From positions 1 through 64,000 of the forward strand of contig JAQGEQ010000207.1 in the NCBI GenBank assembly GCA_034620365.1: a stretch of DNA of 64,000 bases. The letters are read 5' to 3'. Of this stretch, positions 13,240 through 24,773 are shown piece by piece; position 1 is the stretch's first letter; each line of letters starts with the position of its first letter. Source of the stretch: Pegea sp. RAD2-039 (Eukaryota; Chordata; Thaliacea; Salpida; Salpidae). Position numbers and translations under genes: made by a program. Under the pieces are notes generated by a model. That model was given only the letters and a program-made list of their open reading frames with translations, was not told where the DNA came from and searched no databases.

Positions 13240-13767
13240 TATAAAGGTAGTAATGGTTTCATCGATAGAATGAATAAATGATTGAATTTATTAGAAGGGT
13301 AATGATAAGAGAACAATATATTTATAATAAATCTAAGTAGACAGGATTATAACTGATAATTTTATTGCATTTTTAGATTTATTTGACATTTCAAGCTTGA
13401 TAATGAAACATAATATGTGGCCAAAATCTACACAAATAATAAAAGTGAGCAAGTATTGAAAGTTATAATGATAATTGAATGAATAAAATGAGATGATGAA
13501 ATATTTGTATAGAGATCAGTAAAGCGAACAGGAGAGGTACTGAAATACCCAAACGCATTTTTGATTTTAACATTTCTGGACTGAAATAGAGATTCTCTTT
13601 TTCCACTTTCGAAATAAGTTTTAATGAATTGATAGCTGAAGTTTGTACCAAGGTTGTAGTTGAATATTAATGATGTATCAGGAAAATTACTTTTCCGATA
13701 ACGTTTTGTGATATTTCTTTTCAATTGTGATGTAATCAACTGAATAGTTTCGGAAAATGGATTCATT
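13240..13767 (-). pseudogene. Decayed 3' fragment of a GRL101-like GPCR
   Basis: Minus-strand sequence matches the TM4-TM5 extracellular loop through TM7 of the receptor at 5978-10502. The loop motif NFSYQFIKTYFESGKR and the segment after SRNVKIKNAFGYFSTSPV are nearly identical. After TM5 the frame is lost: TM6, the NPxxY region and the C-terminal tail survive only as nucleotide similarity with indels. The upstream ectodomain is absent. It is followed by repeat R2 exactly as the intact gene is followed by R3, so this is the remnant of a tandem duplicate. Confidence 0.8.
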
Positions 13768-15990
13768 TTAATGTAAACGATAATAATAATATATTTCTAA
13801 TTGATATTTATTTCGTAATATCTAACCTATACATGAGTATCTTATTATTATTTCATTGTACTTACAGTTAGGTTGCTAATTACTACTTTCTGTTGTTGTT
13901 GTTTCGTGCATTTTTTAAAGAATAAAGCTTTCTTTAAGATTGGTTATTTTTACAATTAATTAAATTATGATAATTTTGTTTGTCAAGCTGTTGTCAGGTG
14001 ACTTAACTCATTATTTGAGCTTAACGCAATAATAATCAGACACTAATAGAATAATGATGTGAGGATTTTCCCAATTCATTTCCCAATTTCAAACTCCTAA
14101 GAGTTCAAGTCTCTGATAATCGCCTGTTTCAAATTTTTATTGAGTTATCTATCTCATCTCAATTTTCAATTAGATAAGTCCTGATAATGAAAGTTTCCAA
14201 AATTTTTAAATAAAGTTTTTTCTACAAAAAAAAACTTCCAACAACTTTCCACGTGATCAGCATTATATGTAAAATCAAAATTTGTAAGAAATTTCACTTT
14301 TAAAATTTTATAAAAGTGTTATAACTGAGCAAAAGAATTAAACTCTTATCTTAAAAATTATGAGAAAAAAGTTGATAGTTATAAGTTTTAAATATATTTT
14401 CTTTTCAAAATTGTTGGTCCTTAACTTAACATTTTAATCTATTTATTCAATTTCTCAATAGATTCTTCAAACTTAACATTTATTCGTGGCAGCAGCTCTT
14501 TATGTTTTCTAGTATAAAAATCAATCCAATTAGTAGTCTGTAGCGGAACGTTTATAAAATAAAATACAAAAAATAAATTAACAATTTTCTTAGCCAAGCA
14601 GATAAACAATAAAAATTCCAAAAGTTTAGATAAGCTGCCACGAATCACAAACAACGCTTGAATAAATTGTTGAGATTCAGGTTCTTTCTAGAACCACTAA
14701 CATTTAAAGCTAATATCTTCAGTCTTGTAACTATCAACACTATCAACATTTTTAATTCAAATCTAAATGGTTATCCACCATTTAGAAAAGAAAATGTTTC
14801 GAATGAAATTTGTAAAACTTCATAAAATTGTAAAGTAACCGATCGAAATGATGACGTCACAGGTTGCGTAACTAGATGGCCGCTTTTCAGCTAATTGTCA
14901 ATTAGCCAATTATTTACCATTTGAAAAATAGATGGTCGAAAACAATATTTAAAAAATTGGAAGCAAATGTTTCGATTTCATTTTTGCTTAGCAACAAAAC
15001 TAATCAGCTTCAACAGAAATAAGATGAAAACAGCTTCCATTTAAACTTTTATGAAATGTTCCCATAATCCTTGAAGTAACTCTAGTTATCTGATTTAAAA
15101 ATAGTTAGTTCAAGCCAAGAAAACTGCAAAATAGAAAAGATTAAATTGAACTATCTTCTCAAATAACTTGAATTTACGATGAAAAACTTTCCTCATCCGA
15201 ACCAACAGAAAATTTAACAACACAATGAGATTTTTTTTTTATTTTTTAAGCAAACAATATATTCGTCATACTTTTAATCACGAAAATTTTTGCTTGGTCG
15301 GGTAACCTAGAAATGAAATTACCTCAGAAAAAGTGAAGAAGTACAATCAAATTTAATACAAAGAAATCTTTTCTTAAAAATATACTTTATAACGAATAAT
15401 TTATGCTATACCAAATTACATTAAAATTTAAGAATGACATCTAAAGCAGTGTATTATCCGTAATTTCGAAACTATTTTTGGCTTTTGCTGAATGAGCTAG
15501 TCGTTTCTTGATTATTATTTCACTTTTCATAATTACAAAAGCAAACTTTTGAGTTTGGGCGTTCCCATTTTATTAAAATGTTTTTATTTTTCACTTTTTG
15601 TCATCGAGTTAGGATGTTAAATTTACCACTGATAATTGCTAAATATCTAGTTTAATTGTTAAAAGTTCAAATTGATCTAGCTTTATCTCTTATTAGTGAA
15701 AAGTATCAAGCTGTAATTTCAGTGATTTAATTACTTAAATTCTTAGTTAATTTAAAAATAGCTTAACAGATTTGTTTTATTTTGATAGATAATTATTTTG
15801 CGCATATTTCAATGTCTAGCTATTCATTTCATGTACTCTGTTTGCCTCTTAAATAATAAATTTTATTTTTCAAAAAAAATCTCTTGTTGTTTTACTTTCT
15901 TTAAGGTCTATTGAATATATTTACATATTTGAGTAAATACTGTCACCAATTCTATTTTCACTTTTCTTATTTATTTCTCTATGTGAACAA
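13768..15990. other. Mostly gene-free spacer
   Basis: AT-rich with no supported gene. One open frame of 71 codons (14654-14439, minus) starts with a basic residue and a hydrophobic stretch, so it could encode a small membrane peptide or signal-anchor exon. Nothing else supports it. A TGACGTCA palindrome (CRE-like) occurs near 14852. Confidence 0.4.
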
Positions 15991-16057
15991 TGATTTATTC
16001 TTGATTTCACTTTCAAAGAAAGTTTTTTTCAATAGTTATATTTTAGGAAATAAGAAA

Positions 16058-17158
16058 ATGCCTGTTGGAAGTGGGAAAGAGGAAGAACAATCACGGAAGC
16101 TTTTAATTGGAGGCATTTCATATAAAACAACTAATGAAGCATTAAGAAGTTATTTTGTAAAATATGGTGAAGTTTGTGATAGTGTAGTGATAAAAGCAAA
16201 AAAGGTCAACATATCAAAAGGGTTTGGTTTTGTCATCTATCAAACTGAAGAAGAAGCTGATGATTGTATGAATGAAAGACCTCATTTCTTGGATGAAAGA
16301 CAAATAGATGTGAAACGGGCATTTTCAAAAGAAGAGTCTTTAAAGCCTAGAGCTTTTATTGAACTAATTAAAATTAGTATTTATTAGCTTTAAATTAAAA
16401 ATTTAACTTGAAATAAGTAATTAAAATAAATTTCCTGAATATTTTAACCGAAGCTTTTTTCTAAGTATATATAAACATGAATATTTTAATATTTTTCCTT
16501 TTATTACCATTTATTACTTGCAATTATTGTTTCTAGCAAGCTTCAATTGATTATTCTAAAATATTACTTAATACTTCTTATATATTGATTATTAATTATT
16601 AATTTTTCCACAGATCTTACTCCTTACTGGAACTACGTTCCAAACTTACTCATGGATTGCGATCAATTGATAAGACTATTGAATGTTTATTACCAAAAGG
16701 AGTTGTCGCCTGTCTTTGACATTTTTTATGCTTCTTATTGTATATGGCAAATAAACCCACCGAAAAATTATCCTTTTTTCCTTGGAAAAGAAGAAATAAA
16801 AGTTTACCTTGAAAGAAATTCAGACAAAAGAAGTCAACCACAGTTTTCATTAATTGCTTACAGAGATGATTTTGAAAAAGGAATAGCTGTAGACCTTGTT
16901 GGATTGCGAGAAACTGAGTTTGGATTGACAGCCTTCCATGATTATCTTTATATTGAGAAACACAAGAGTCAATTGAAAGTAGTAACAATGAGAAGTACTT
17001 ATACTAAACGTATTGCTGATTTAAAAGTGGATCATTTGAAAGAGCACATTATGTTTGAAAATGAAGTTGAAGAAGAAACAACTGTTGAAGATGATGAAGG
17101 TAATTTGTTGGTTGGAAATTTACCTGATGATTGTAAGAAAGACGAACTTGAAGAATAA
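16058..17158 (+). CDS. RRM protein (hnRNP A-like RRM, middle domain, truncated second RRM)
   Basis: Two exons join in phase: 16058-16376 and 16614-17158 (287 codons), with a 237-nt GT-AG intron. The first RRM (about residues 13-95) has RNP2 KLLIGGIS and RNP1 KGFGFVIY, and ends in an hnRNP A/B-like DVKRAFSKEES tail. A middle region of about 130 residues (FYASYC.WQ, then an alternating strand pattern) could be an NTF2-like fold, as in RNA-binding proteins of the G3BP kind, but this is a weak guess. An acidic linker (VEEETTVEDDEG) leads into NLLVGNLPDDCKKDELEE, the start of a second RRM, which ends at TAA where an aromatic residue is usual (ELEEYF). The gene is therefore either C-terminally truncated or a decaying copy. 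The upstream ATG at 15911 lies in sequence without protein character; the start at 16058 follows an AG acceptor-like TTTTAG, so an upstream exon is possible. Confidence 0.6.
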
Positions 17159-17619
17159 TTTAAACTAATATTACTTTGAACTTCTTTGAAATTGACTTGC
17201 ATAGCTGTTGCTGATTTAATAAATAACTAGAATCGGAATGATATTTATGTTGAAAATTATTTGTTGCATTATTTTTGTACATTATACATTTCACTACAAG
17301 TTAGCAAGAAATAAGATATGTTTAGTTACATTACACCAAGGAAATTAAGTTACGTGTATTATTAAAAAATATTTACCTGTTGTAAAAACTGTAAAAATAG
17401 TCTAATTATGTTGTTTCGATTATCAAAAAAATACTCGTTTATTAAAGTAAATAAAAACATAAGCTTCTGCAATTTATTGAGATGTTTTCAATCTTTAAGA
17501 TATTTATAAATTGCAACCCGTAGTTTAGAAAATCACTTTATCTTTCATCTTCTTGTAGATAAGTTATAATTATAATCAAATGTTAACAATTAAAAATTAT
17601 AACTACCAAACCATAAATT
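17159..17619. other. Gene-free stretch, partly shared with 58640-58780
   Basis: No gene seen. About 17440-17570 matches, inverted, 58640-58780 (the run around TTTGCAACCCGTAGTTTAG), so the repeat unit at 17.6-19.45 kb extends further here than in the copy at 37.7 kb. Confidence 0.5.
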
Positions 17620-17706
17620 TTATAAATCGTCGTGGCAAAGTACATTCTTTAGATTAATGTTCTATCGCATAAGTAAATATCATTTGAAGGAAGCTTGTAC
17701 AAGCTT

Positions 17707-17937
17707 GCGTTATTAGGGATTCTTTTTATAGTACTAAACGTTGCGCAGTGTTGGTTACGCTAGTGTTTGTTACAGCTTGTTTTTAGAACAATAATGTCCT
17801 CCTAAGGAATGATTTTAATCACATTAACCTCGCAGGCTAATGAGTGCACAGAATGTAATCAATGAGTTGAAATACAAATTGAAACAAACATTTCCTCTTT
17901 TTTTATCTCTTTCAATTGTTTTTAACAAACTTAGAAT
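17707..17937 (+). other. Highly conserved non-coding island, copy 1 (possible ncRNA)
   Basis: Essentially identical to 37776-38008 and, inverted, to 58031-58266, while sequence immediately beyond (17940-18050) has diverged strongly. It contains TTGCGCAGTG followed by a short self-complementary stretch, and TCCTAAGGA. No long conserved frame explains it. Small-RNA identity is unproven; the strand is arbitrary. Confidence 0.4.
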
Positions 17938-18254
17938 TTATAAAATTGTTTTGTTGGTGATTAAGCAAAAATTATCTGAAAAGAAAAAAGTTTTTCCACA
18001 AAATATGAATAAAAATCTACAATTATGGAAAACATTTGTAATTTTAAAATTGGAATCAAAAACATGAAAAATTTTCGAATTGCTCATATATCTTATCTAA
18101 TGAATCCCAATCTTTCATTATTAGCGTTTACCAAAGCATATCTGTACTATCTACTTTAATAAAATTGTCTTTTCAGGGGAGCTTTATCAAATTGTGAAAG
18201 TCGGCTGATAACAACGGTCAGGGTTAGGATAAGATTACCAGTCACAATCATCTT

Positions 18255-18537
18255 CAAAAAAGTTCTTCAAAGAAACAATCAGATAGACAAAGAAATGAGA
18301 GAACTGCAATAACTACAAAGTACTGGAATTTACACAAAAAATACATAAACAGACTCAAAATTACTGTTCCAAAAGTCTTAGATGTGAGTAGAAAGGACAT
18401 TACTTTCTGTGATGTTCCAATTGGGTCATGTAAGAAGCAGCTGTAATAGAAAAGAAATAAAGAGCTGCGATGACGGTCAAGACCAAAATTGAGTATATTT
18501 TCTACTTTTAGGAAGTTTTTTAAATCATCTTTGACAC
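18255..18537 (-). other. Open frame shared by two copies of unit F
   Basis: The minus-strand frame corresponding to the 94-codon frame at 38601-38317 stays open here through the segment reading RHRSSLFLFYYSCFLHDP to a TGA after DCFFEELF. Several differences between copies are at third codon positions, but others change the amino acid. The product would be a small hydrophobic protein with one or two membrane segments. It is absent from the third copy of the repeat. Function unknown; it may be chance. Confidence 0.25.
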
Positions 18538-19423
18538 AAATGTATATATTTTTGTAGCTTAAAATGATTTTATATACAAATTAGAATCGTAAACATGATG
18601 AAACTCAAATTAAATAGAACACCAAATAAACCAAAAATTAATTTTTTCTTTAAAACCTAGAAATAAGTTTTTTATTAAACTACCTTCAAAGGTTATTCTT
18701 GATATAAAAAATTAAGTTTAAACTAGAAAGAAAAACTTTTATATAAAAATGATTAAATTAGGACATAAAATCAATAGTTTTTTAAGAAAGTTTATTATTG
18801 TTTAATTTCCTGAATCTGTATTGAAGCTTATCTATTTTATAGTAATTAGAATGTTTGATAGAAAATCAATGTTTTTAATTAAAAAAATTGCTGAAAGGGT
18901 TTTAATTGAAATTATTTTAATCTTTACTTTATAAAAACAAAATTGGAAGCACTATCTAAAAGTAAAACTATGTTCAAACTTTTCCATACAATTTCTTGCT
19001 CTATTTCATTAGCTGAAAATTATAATATTTTTCATGTAAACACCTTATAGCAAGGTAAATGAAAGGTTAATTTATTGATAAACTTACTGAAATAGTAGAC
19101 TTATCTTAAAAACCATAAACATTAAATGTTTGCAGAAAAACAATATCTTAAAGACTATTTCGTTTACTACAGATTTATGTTGAGGGTTTGTTTCTAGAGA
19201 AACAATTAATTTAGATAATTTTTGCAAAGAATTTAAATTAAATAAGGTAGGCTCTGGTATGAGTCAAGTAAAGATAAATAGGTTGACCTATAATTCAAAT
19301 AATTAACTGATGATAATTAAGGTTTTTGAATAATAAACCAATATTCCTAAATTAACTCACAAGAATATTTACTTTTAATTTAAATTATCAATTGAACAGA
19401 TAATTCAGCGTTAATGAATAAAT

Positions 19424-19439
19424 GGTTCTTGAAGGAACC
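19424..19439 (-). terminator. Degenerate histone 3' stem-loop
   Basis: On the minus strand GGTTCCTTCAAGAACC: the closing stem pair next to the loop is C.A, whereas the intact sister at 40085-40070 has T-A. It follows a broken H2A. Confidence 0.7.
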
Positions 19440-19456
19440 TTGCATTTTCTGACAAT

Positions 19457-19835
19457 TTAAGCTTTCTTTGTGGCTGGTCCAGTCTTTTTCGGCAACAAAA
19501 CTGCTTGGATATTTGGAAGAACTCCTCCTTGAGCAATTGGTACACCTGCAAGTAATTTGTTCAATTCTTCATCATTTTGAATCGCTAATTGTAAATGACG
19601 AGGAAAGATTCGAGTTTTCTTGTTGTCCTGAGCAGCAATTTCAGCCAATTCAACAACTTCAGCACTCAAATATTCAAAAACAGCTGCAAGATAAACTGGT
19701 GCACCAGCACGTACACGTTGAGAGTAATTGCCATTTCTAAACAATCGATGAACACGACCAACTGGAAATTAAAGACCAGCCCGTGATGATATGCTTTTTT
19801 AATTTTGATTTGGAACTTTTATTTGTCTCTGGCAT
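19457..19835 (-). pseudogene. Histone H2A pseudogene
   Basis: From a start reading MPETNKSSKSK the frame shifts before the histone fold (giving [14 protein letters not shown] in place of the [12 protein letters not shown] segment). It is then open in another frame for the last 95 codons, from [10 protein letters not shown] to the tail [10 protein letters not shown]. Several normally fixed residues are changed (R for G in the QRVGAG turn, AEIAAQDN for [12 protein letters not shown] for IPRH, GVPIAQ for GVTIAQ). It shares its frame disruption with the fragment at 21763-21985. No partner H2B remains upstream. Confidence 0.85.
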
Positions 19836-20117
19836 TTTAGATTTTTCTTTAAAATACTTTTAAATAAAGTTAAATTTTGAACATAGCGACAGACGTAGTC
19901 ATAAATTATAATTCATGAAATAAGGGTATCTGTAGTTACTTTTTAGAAACTTATATAGTGGTACACTACTTATGTATATTTGATATTTTGGTAAGTCTCC
20001 TCCATTTTACTATTTGCATCAAAATTTCTTAGAAAAAGTTAATTTTTGGCGTGGCAACTTTACAGAAGTATTCGAAATAATAATTGGTCATTTACTTGTT
20101 AGCATAATTACTGAATC
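19836..20117. other. Upstream region of the H2A pseudogene
   Basis: Contains a remnant GACGTAGT promoter element near 19888 and is an inverted copy of about 21620-21762 upstream of the other broken H2A. A segment at about 20005-20075 recurs inverted at about 20615-20690, flanking the broken H4. Confidence 0.5.
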
Positions 20118-20435
20118 TCATTGAAAATCATTGAAAACTTTAAAAATTACTCGGTTTTTCATCAATGCATGAGCTACATCGCGTATTGTAATAAACTCCC
20201 GATCGGCATTTCAGCCATTCATACAAGAATCCCAAAGAACAGATTGAAGAAATGTTTTTAATCTTTCTCTGCTATCTACATAACTCAAACCAAAAAGACG
20301 TTTAACCCCACCTCGACGAGCCAAACGCCTTGTATCTTTCAAACTGACACCTTTTACAGATTTAAGATACCATATTTTGCGACGCCACGTACGTCTTTTC
20401 CGTAAACCGTTTTGTCCTTTACCTTGTGCTGACAT
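20118..20435 (-). pseudogene. Highly divergent histone H4 pseudogene
   Basis: From an ATG (MSAQGKGQNGL) the frame aligns with H4 over its whole length, including the core [15 protein letters not shown] replaces codon 75. Past it the same frame continues with ITIRDVAHALMKNR, matching the H4 C-terminal helix, and ends at a TGA near the normal length. About half the residues differ from canonical H4, which is extreme for this histone. No histone stem-loop follows. Most likely an old inactive copy. Confidence 0.8.
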
Positions 20436-20680
20436 GTAGGCTTTATGTTTGACAAATACCTTACTGCGTAAGAGAAGCAATTTAATTTATACTCTATTAC
20501 AGACCTCGGCGATCTGTAAAAAAGGATAAAAGAAAACATCCACTTTCTGAGGCACAAAACTCTCAATGAGAATCATTAATTATGCTAACAAGTCAAAGAC
20601 CAATTATTATTTAGAGAACGTCTGTAAGGTTGCCGCGCTAAAATTCAACATTTTCTAAGAAATTTAATGCAAATAGTAAA

Positions 20681-20779
20681 ATGGCGGCGACTTTACAAAA
20701 TATTACATCAAAATTAAAAATCAGATCATCACGCGCTGGTCTTCAATTTCCAGTTGGTCAGACTAGACCAGCCAAATAG
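20681..20779 (+). pseudogene. Histone H2A remnant with internal deletion
   Basis: A 32-codon frame reads [12 protein letters not shown] (the H2A N-terminal segment) and jumps directly to TRPAK and a stop, followed by AAGCTTAG as at an H2A end. The whole histone fold is deleted. Confidence 0.75.
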
Positions 20780-21096
20780 AAAGCTTAGATTTTCGGCATA
20801 TTTATAGGTTATTCTCATAACCACTTGATTATAAAACCATAGTTCAAATGAAATTTCAACAGCTCAGGAAATAGTAAAATAATTCTCAAAAAGACTTTAG
20901 TCTCAATTAGACGATTTTAATATTCATCAAGTAATTATCGGTCATATAGGCCTCTGTAGATGGTGATTGAGGTCGCGAAAAAAACTTGCTAGCATTGTAC
21001 AACTTTATATAATTAGGCGTTTCGCAAACGTCTAAAAACTTCTTATAACATATAATTATTTCTAGTACGCCGATCAGTAGATACCTAAATCTCAAT
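20780..21096. other. Spacer before the divergent H2A gene
   Basis: No gene supported. The sequence just before the start at 21097 (TAGATACCTAAATCTCAAT) differs from the promoters of the canonical H2A genes and lacks the GACGTAGT element. Confidence 0.4.
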
Positions 21097-21471
21097 ATGT
21101 CGCAACCAGGAAAAGTTGGTAAAGTGAAATTGAAGCGAAAAAGCCGTTCTTTGCGTGCCTGTCTTCATTTTCCAGTGAGCCGTATTCATAAACTGCTGAA
21201 AGATGGAAACTATAGCCGGCGCTTAGGTCAGACAGCACCTGTTTACCTTGCAGCTGTACTTGAGTATTTGAGTGCTGAAGTTCTCCAAATAGCTGGTAAA
21301 GTTGCTCATGACTGCAAGAGAGCTAGGATAAATCCTCGTCTTTTGCAAATAGCAGTTCGAAATGATGAAGACTTGTTTGAATTACTGGGAGGTGCAACTA
21401 TTGCACAGGGAGGTGCAAACACCACACCGAAATTACTTAATAAGACTGAACCAGCCGAAAAAAATGAATAA
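21097..21471 (+). CDS. Divergent histone H2A variant
   Basis: An intact 124-codon frame ([16 protein letters not shown]) aligns with H2A throughout: [16 protein letters not shown] and [13 protein letters not shown] mark the helices of the fold. It differs at many sites. In the nucleosome acidic patch the residue equivalent to E64 is Q and E92 is D. The loop RVGAGAPVY is RLGQTAPVY, and the C-terminal docking tail is shortened and altered ([19 protein letters not shown] instead of a [14 protein letters not shown] tail). A good histone stem-loop follows at 21492-21507, so the gene can still make a replication-type mRNA. It stands alone, without a divergent H2B. It may be a specialised (for example germline) H2A or an ageing copy that has not yet broken; the intact frame and stem-loop favour the former modestly. 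Confidence 0.75.
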   Translation: MSQPGKVGKVKLKRKSRSLRACLHFPVSRIHKLLKDGNYSRRLGQTAPVYLAAVLEYLSAEVLQIAGKVAHDCKRARINPRLLQIAVRNDEDLFELLGGATIAQGGANTTPKLLNKTEPAEKNE

Positions 21472-21491
21472 TTAGTTATTTTTCATAGACC

Positions 21492-21507
21492 GGTTCTTTT
21501 TAGAACC
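21492..21507 (+). terminator. Histone 3' stem-loop of the divergent H2A
   Basis: GGTTCTTTTTAGAACC, a perfect 6-bp stem with a four-base loop, identical to that of canonical H2A genes. Confidence 0.85.
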
Positions 21508-21762
21508 ACTATTTTTTATCAAACTTAAAAATTTTCAGTTAAATAATTGAGTGTCATCAAGTCAAATTCAATTTACTATCTGTTTTTAATTTTTTGAATT
21601 AGCGCATCTGCCCATTGGTATACACATAAATAGTGTACCACTATATAAGTTTCTAAGAAGTAACTTCACTTACCCTTATCTCATGAATTATAATTTATGA
21701 CTACGTTTGTCGCTACGTTAAAAATTTAACTTTATTTAAATTTATCTTAAGGAAAATCTAAA

Positions 21763-21985
21763 ATGCCAGAGACAAAAAAATGTTTCAATTCAGGATTAAA
21801 AAAGCATATCATCACGGGCTGGTCTTTAATTTCCAGTTGGTCGTATTTATCGATTGCTGAGAAATGGCATTTACACTCAACGTGTAGGTGCTGGTGCACC
21901 AGTTTATCTTGCTGCAGTTCTCGAATATTTGAGAATATTGCCTCGATATATTGCCAAAGAAGACAGGACCAGCCATTAAAAAGCT
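21763..21985 (+). pseudogene. Histone H2A pseudogene fragment
   Basis: Starts MPETKK and shows the same frame shift as 19835-19457 ([14 protein letters not shown]). It keeps the nucleotide sequence to EYLR, then has lost the second half of the fold and rejoins at LPKKTGPA. Its 3' flank, not its 5' part, matches the intact H2A at 49532-49915 in inverted orientation. Confidence 0.8.
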
Positions 21986-22006
21986 TGGATTGCTATTCGA
22001 ATGTAA

Positions 22007-22022
22007 GGTTTTTTTAAGAGCC
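22007..22022 (+). terminator. Degenerate histone stem-loop
   Basis: GGTTTTTTTAAGAGCC. The counterpart at 49498-49513 is GGTTCTTTTAAGAGCC on its coding strand; the C to T change weakens the stem further. Confidence 0.6.
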
Positions 22023-22319
22023 ACTTAAATTCAATATTTTCTAAAGTTGGTATTCTAAAAATTATACAATGCTAGCTGAAGAATTCAAATTAATAATTTA
22101 AATGATGAAGAAACTGCAACTCATCTAATGATTTCGTTTGTAGATCAATATTAAACTAAATTACTAATGTAAAAAATCTAGTTAAATTCTGTACAAACTC
22201 TAACTTTTACATACACCACAGTAGCTCATCAGTAAGTAATTGTGTATTATCGAACAAAGCTAACATAGTTGTTGTTACTATTGATTCCTACATTCCTTGT
22301 TAAGGCGTTATAATTTGGT

Positions 22320-22335
22320 GGTTCTGAGAAGAACC
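22320..22335 (-). terminator. Histone H1 stem-loop (of a pseudogene)
   Basis: GGTTCTTCTCAGAACC on the minus strand, unchanged from the intact H1 genes although the gene above it is broken. Confidence 0.75.
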
Positions 22336-22354
22336 GATAAGCATGATATTAGGT

Positions 22355-22902
22355 TTACTTTTTAGCAGTTGTCTTCTTAGAAGCAGTTTTTTTAACAGCA
22401 GGCTTTTTTGCATTTGCTTTAGCCTTGGAAGTTGTCTTCTTGATGGTGGCTTTTTTAGTAGATAATGATTTTTTCAACTTTTCTGGGTGATTTCTTGGCT
22501 GGGGAGACTGGCTTTTTAATACTTTTTTTTGTAACCATCTTTTTGCTGTTACTGTTTGTTTCTTAGCAACAGATGCTTTCTTAGCAACAGCTGTTTTCTG
22601 TACCTTAACAACTGGTTTCTTCCCAACTTAAATAAGTTTGAAAGAACCAGAAGCACCTTTACCTGATGTCTGAACAAATAAACCAGAAACAACAGCTTTT
22701 ACTAACGCTTGTTTAACATACTGATCACAATTATCACTGACTTTATTATTGTCTTTAACATACTTAACAATAGTTTGGCGTGAGGAACCTTTCCTATCTT
22801 TCAAAGCAACCACTGCATCTGTGATCATCTCCTTATAAGTAGGATGATCTGATGCTTTCTTTGTTGGTTTTTTAAAACAACTGGAGAAGTCCTCACCGCC
22901 AT
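22355..22902 (-). pseudogene. Histone H1 pseudogene
   Basis: Aligns over its length with the H1 genes at 43349 and 48596. A one-base loss shortly after the start (in the A run of the segment coding SKKPTKK) shifts the frame. The globular domain is open again from EMITDAVVALKDRKGSSR to SGSFK. A TAA then cuts off the lysine-rich tail, whose remains carry further indels. Inverted counterpart of 48596-49165. Confidence 0.85.
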
Positions 22903-22956
22903 TTTTGTAGATTTTAAAAGTTTTCAGTTCAATACAGTTTGTAGTGGTTATTTCGG

Positions 22957-22971
22957 ACGTTTACTAAACGT
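22957..22971 (-). promoter_or_regulatory. H1 promoter palindrome
   Basis: ACGTTTACTAAACGT, the same near-perfect palindrome found at the same distance before every H1 gene in the window. Confidence 0.6.
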
Positions 22972-23526
22972 TTAAATATTTCAATTTGTTCTGAAATTAG
23001 CTATTTTACTTAGTATAATATTTTATGAAGTGATATTATTCTTTTAAATAAGTTTCACTGATTAAGAGTGCAAATATTCTTTTATCGATCATATCATGTT
23101 TCATAGTTAAATAATTTTATGTTTATTCAAAAAATGTTATTCAAATTTTATTGAAAAAACTTTGACGTTTGCAACAGTTAATTTTTAATATTAAGATACT
23201 TGAAAAATCTTTATTACGAATTATTTAGTTTTCTGAGGCAACTAAAGACAGTCTAACAAACGAATTATACCTTAAGGTGCTGCAATTTAGCGATATATTT
23301 TAAATTTTTCTATTTCAACGAGTATTTTACTTTTTTTCATGAAGTCATCATATTATCATTCCGAAGGTCTTACAAAATCACTTCAACTACATTCTGAAAA
23401 ACTACTTAATCAAATTTAAATAATAATTAATCTGATAGTGATATTTAAAATATCAAATTAGTGAATATATACTGACTTTTGATGGACTTAGTTAAGCAAT
23501 TAAAATTGAGGTTGCTACTATGCGGT
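22972..23526. other. H1-H3 spacer
   Basis: No gene. Inverted copy of 47970-48526 with scattered substitutions and small indels. Confidence 0.6.
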
Positions 23527-23542
23527 GGTTCTAAAAAGAACC
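23527..23542 (-). terminator. Histone H3 3' stem-loop
   Basis: GGTTCTTTTTAGAACC on the minus strand, 17 bases beyond the H3 stop. Confidence 0.85.
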
Positions 23543-23559
23543 TGTTAAAATAGAAATAT

Positions 23560-24773
<1,214 letters not shown>

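Larger units (their letters stand above)
17620..19450. repeat. Spacer repeat unit F, copy 1
   Basis: Direct copy of 37690-40100 and inverted relative to 57240-58380. In each place it lies beyond the 3' end of an H2A gene. Copies 1 and 2 contain a segment (about 18170-18710 and 38230-38790) missing from copy 3. A nearly invariant island sits inside at 17707-17937. A perfect 16-bp palindrome AAGCTTGTACAAGCTT occurs at 17691-17706 only in this copy. Confidence 0.8.

Noticed and set aside
15911-16057. N-terminal extension of the RRM protein from an upstream ATG
   Set aside because: The extension is hydrophobic, AT-driven sequence ending in an acceptor-like TTTTAG; the RRM protein start MPVGSGKEEEQ fits much better.
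17737-17845. U4 or U7 snRNA gene in the conserved island
   Set aside because: Short matches only; the invariant U4 helix partners and the U7 Sm site AATTTGTCTAG are not present, so I keep it as an unassigned conserved island.
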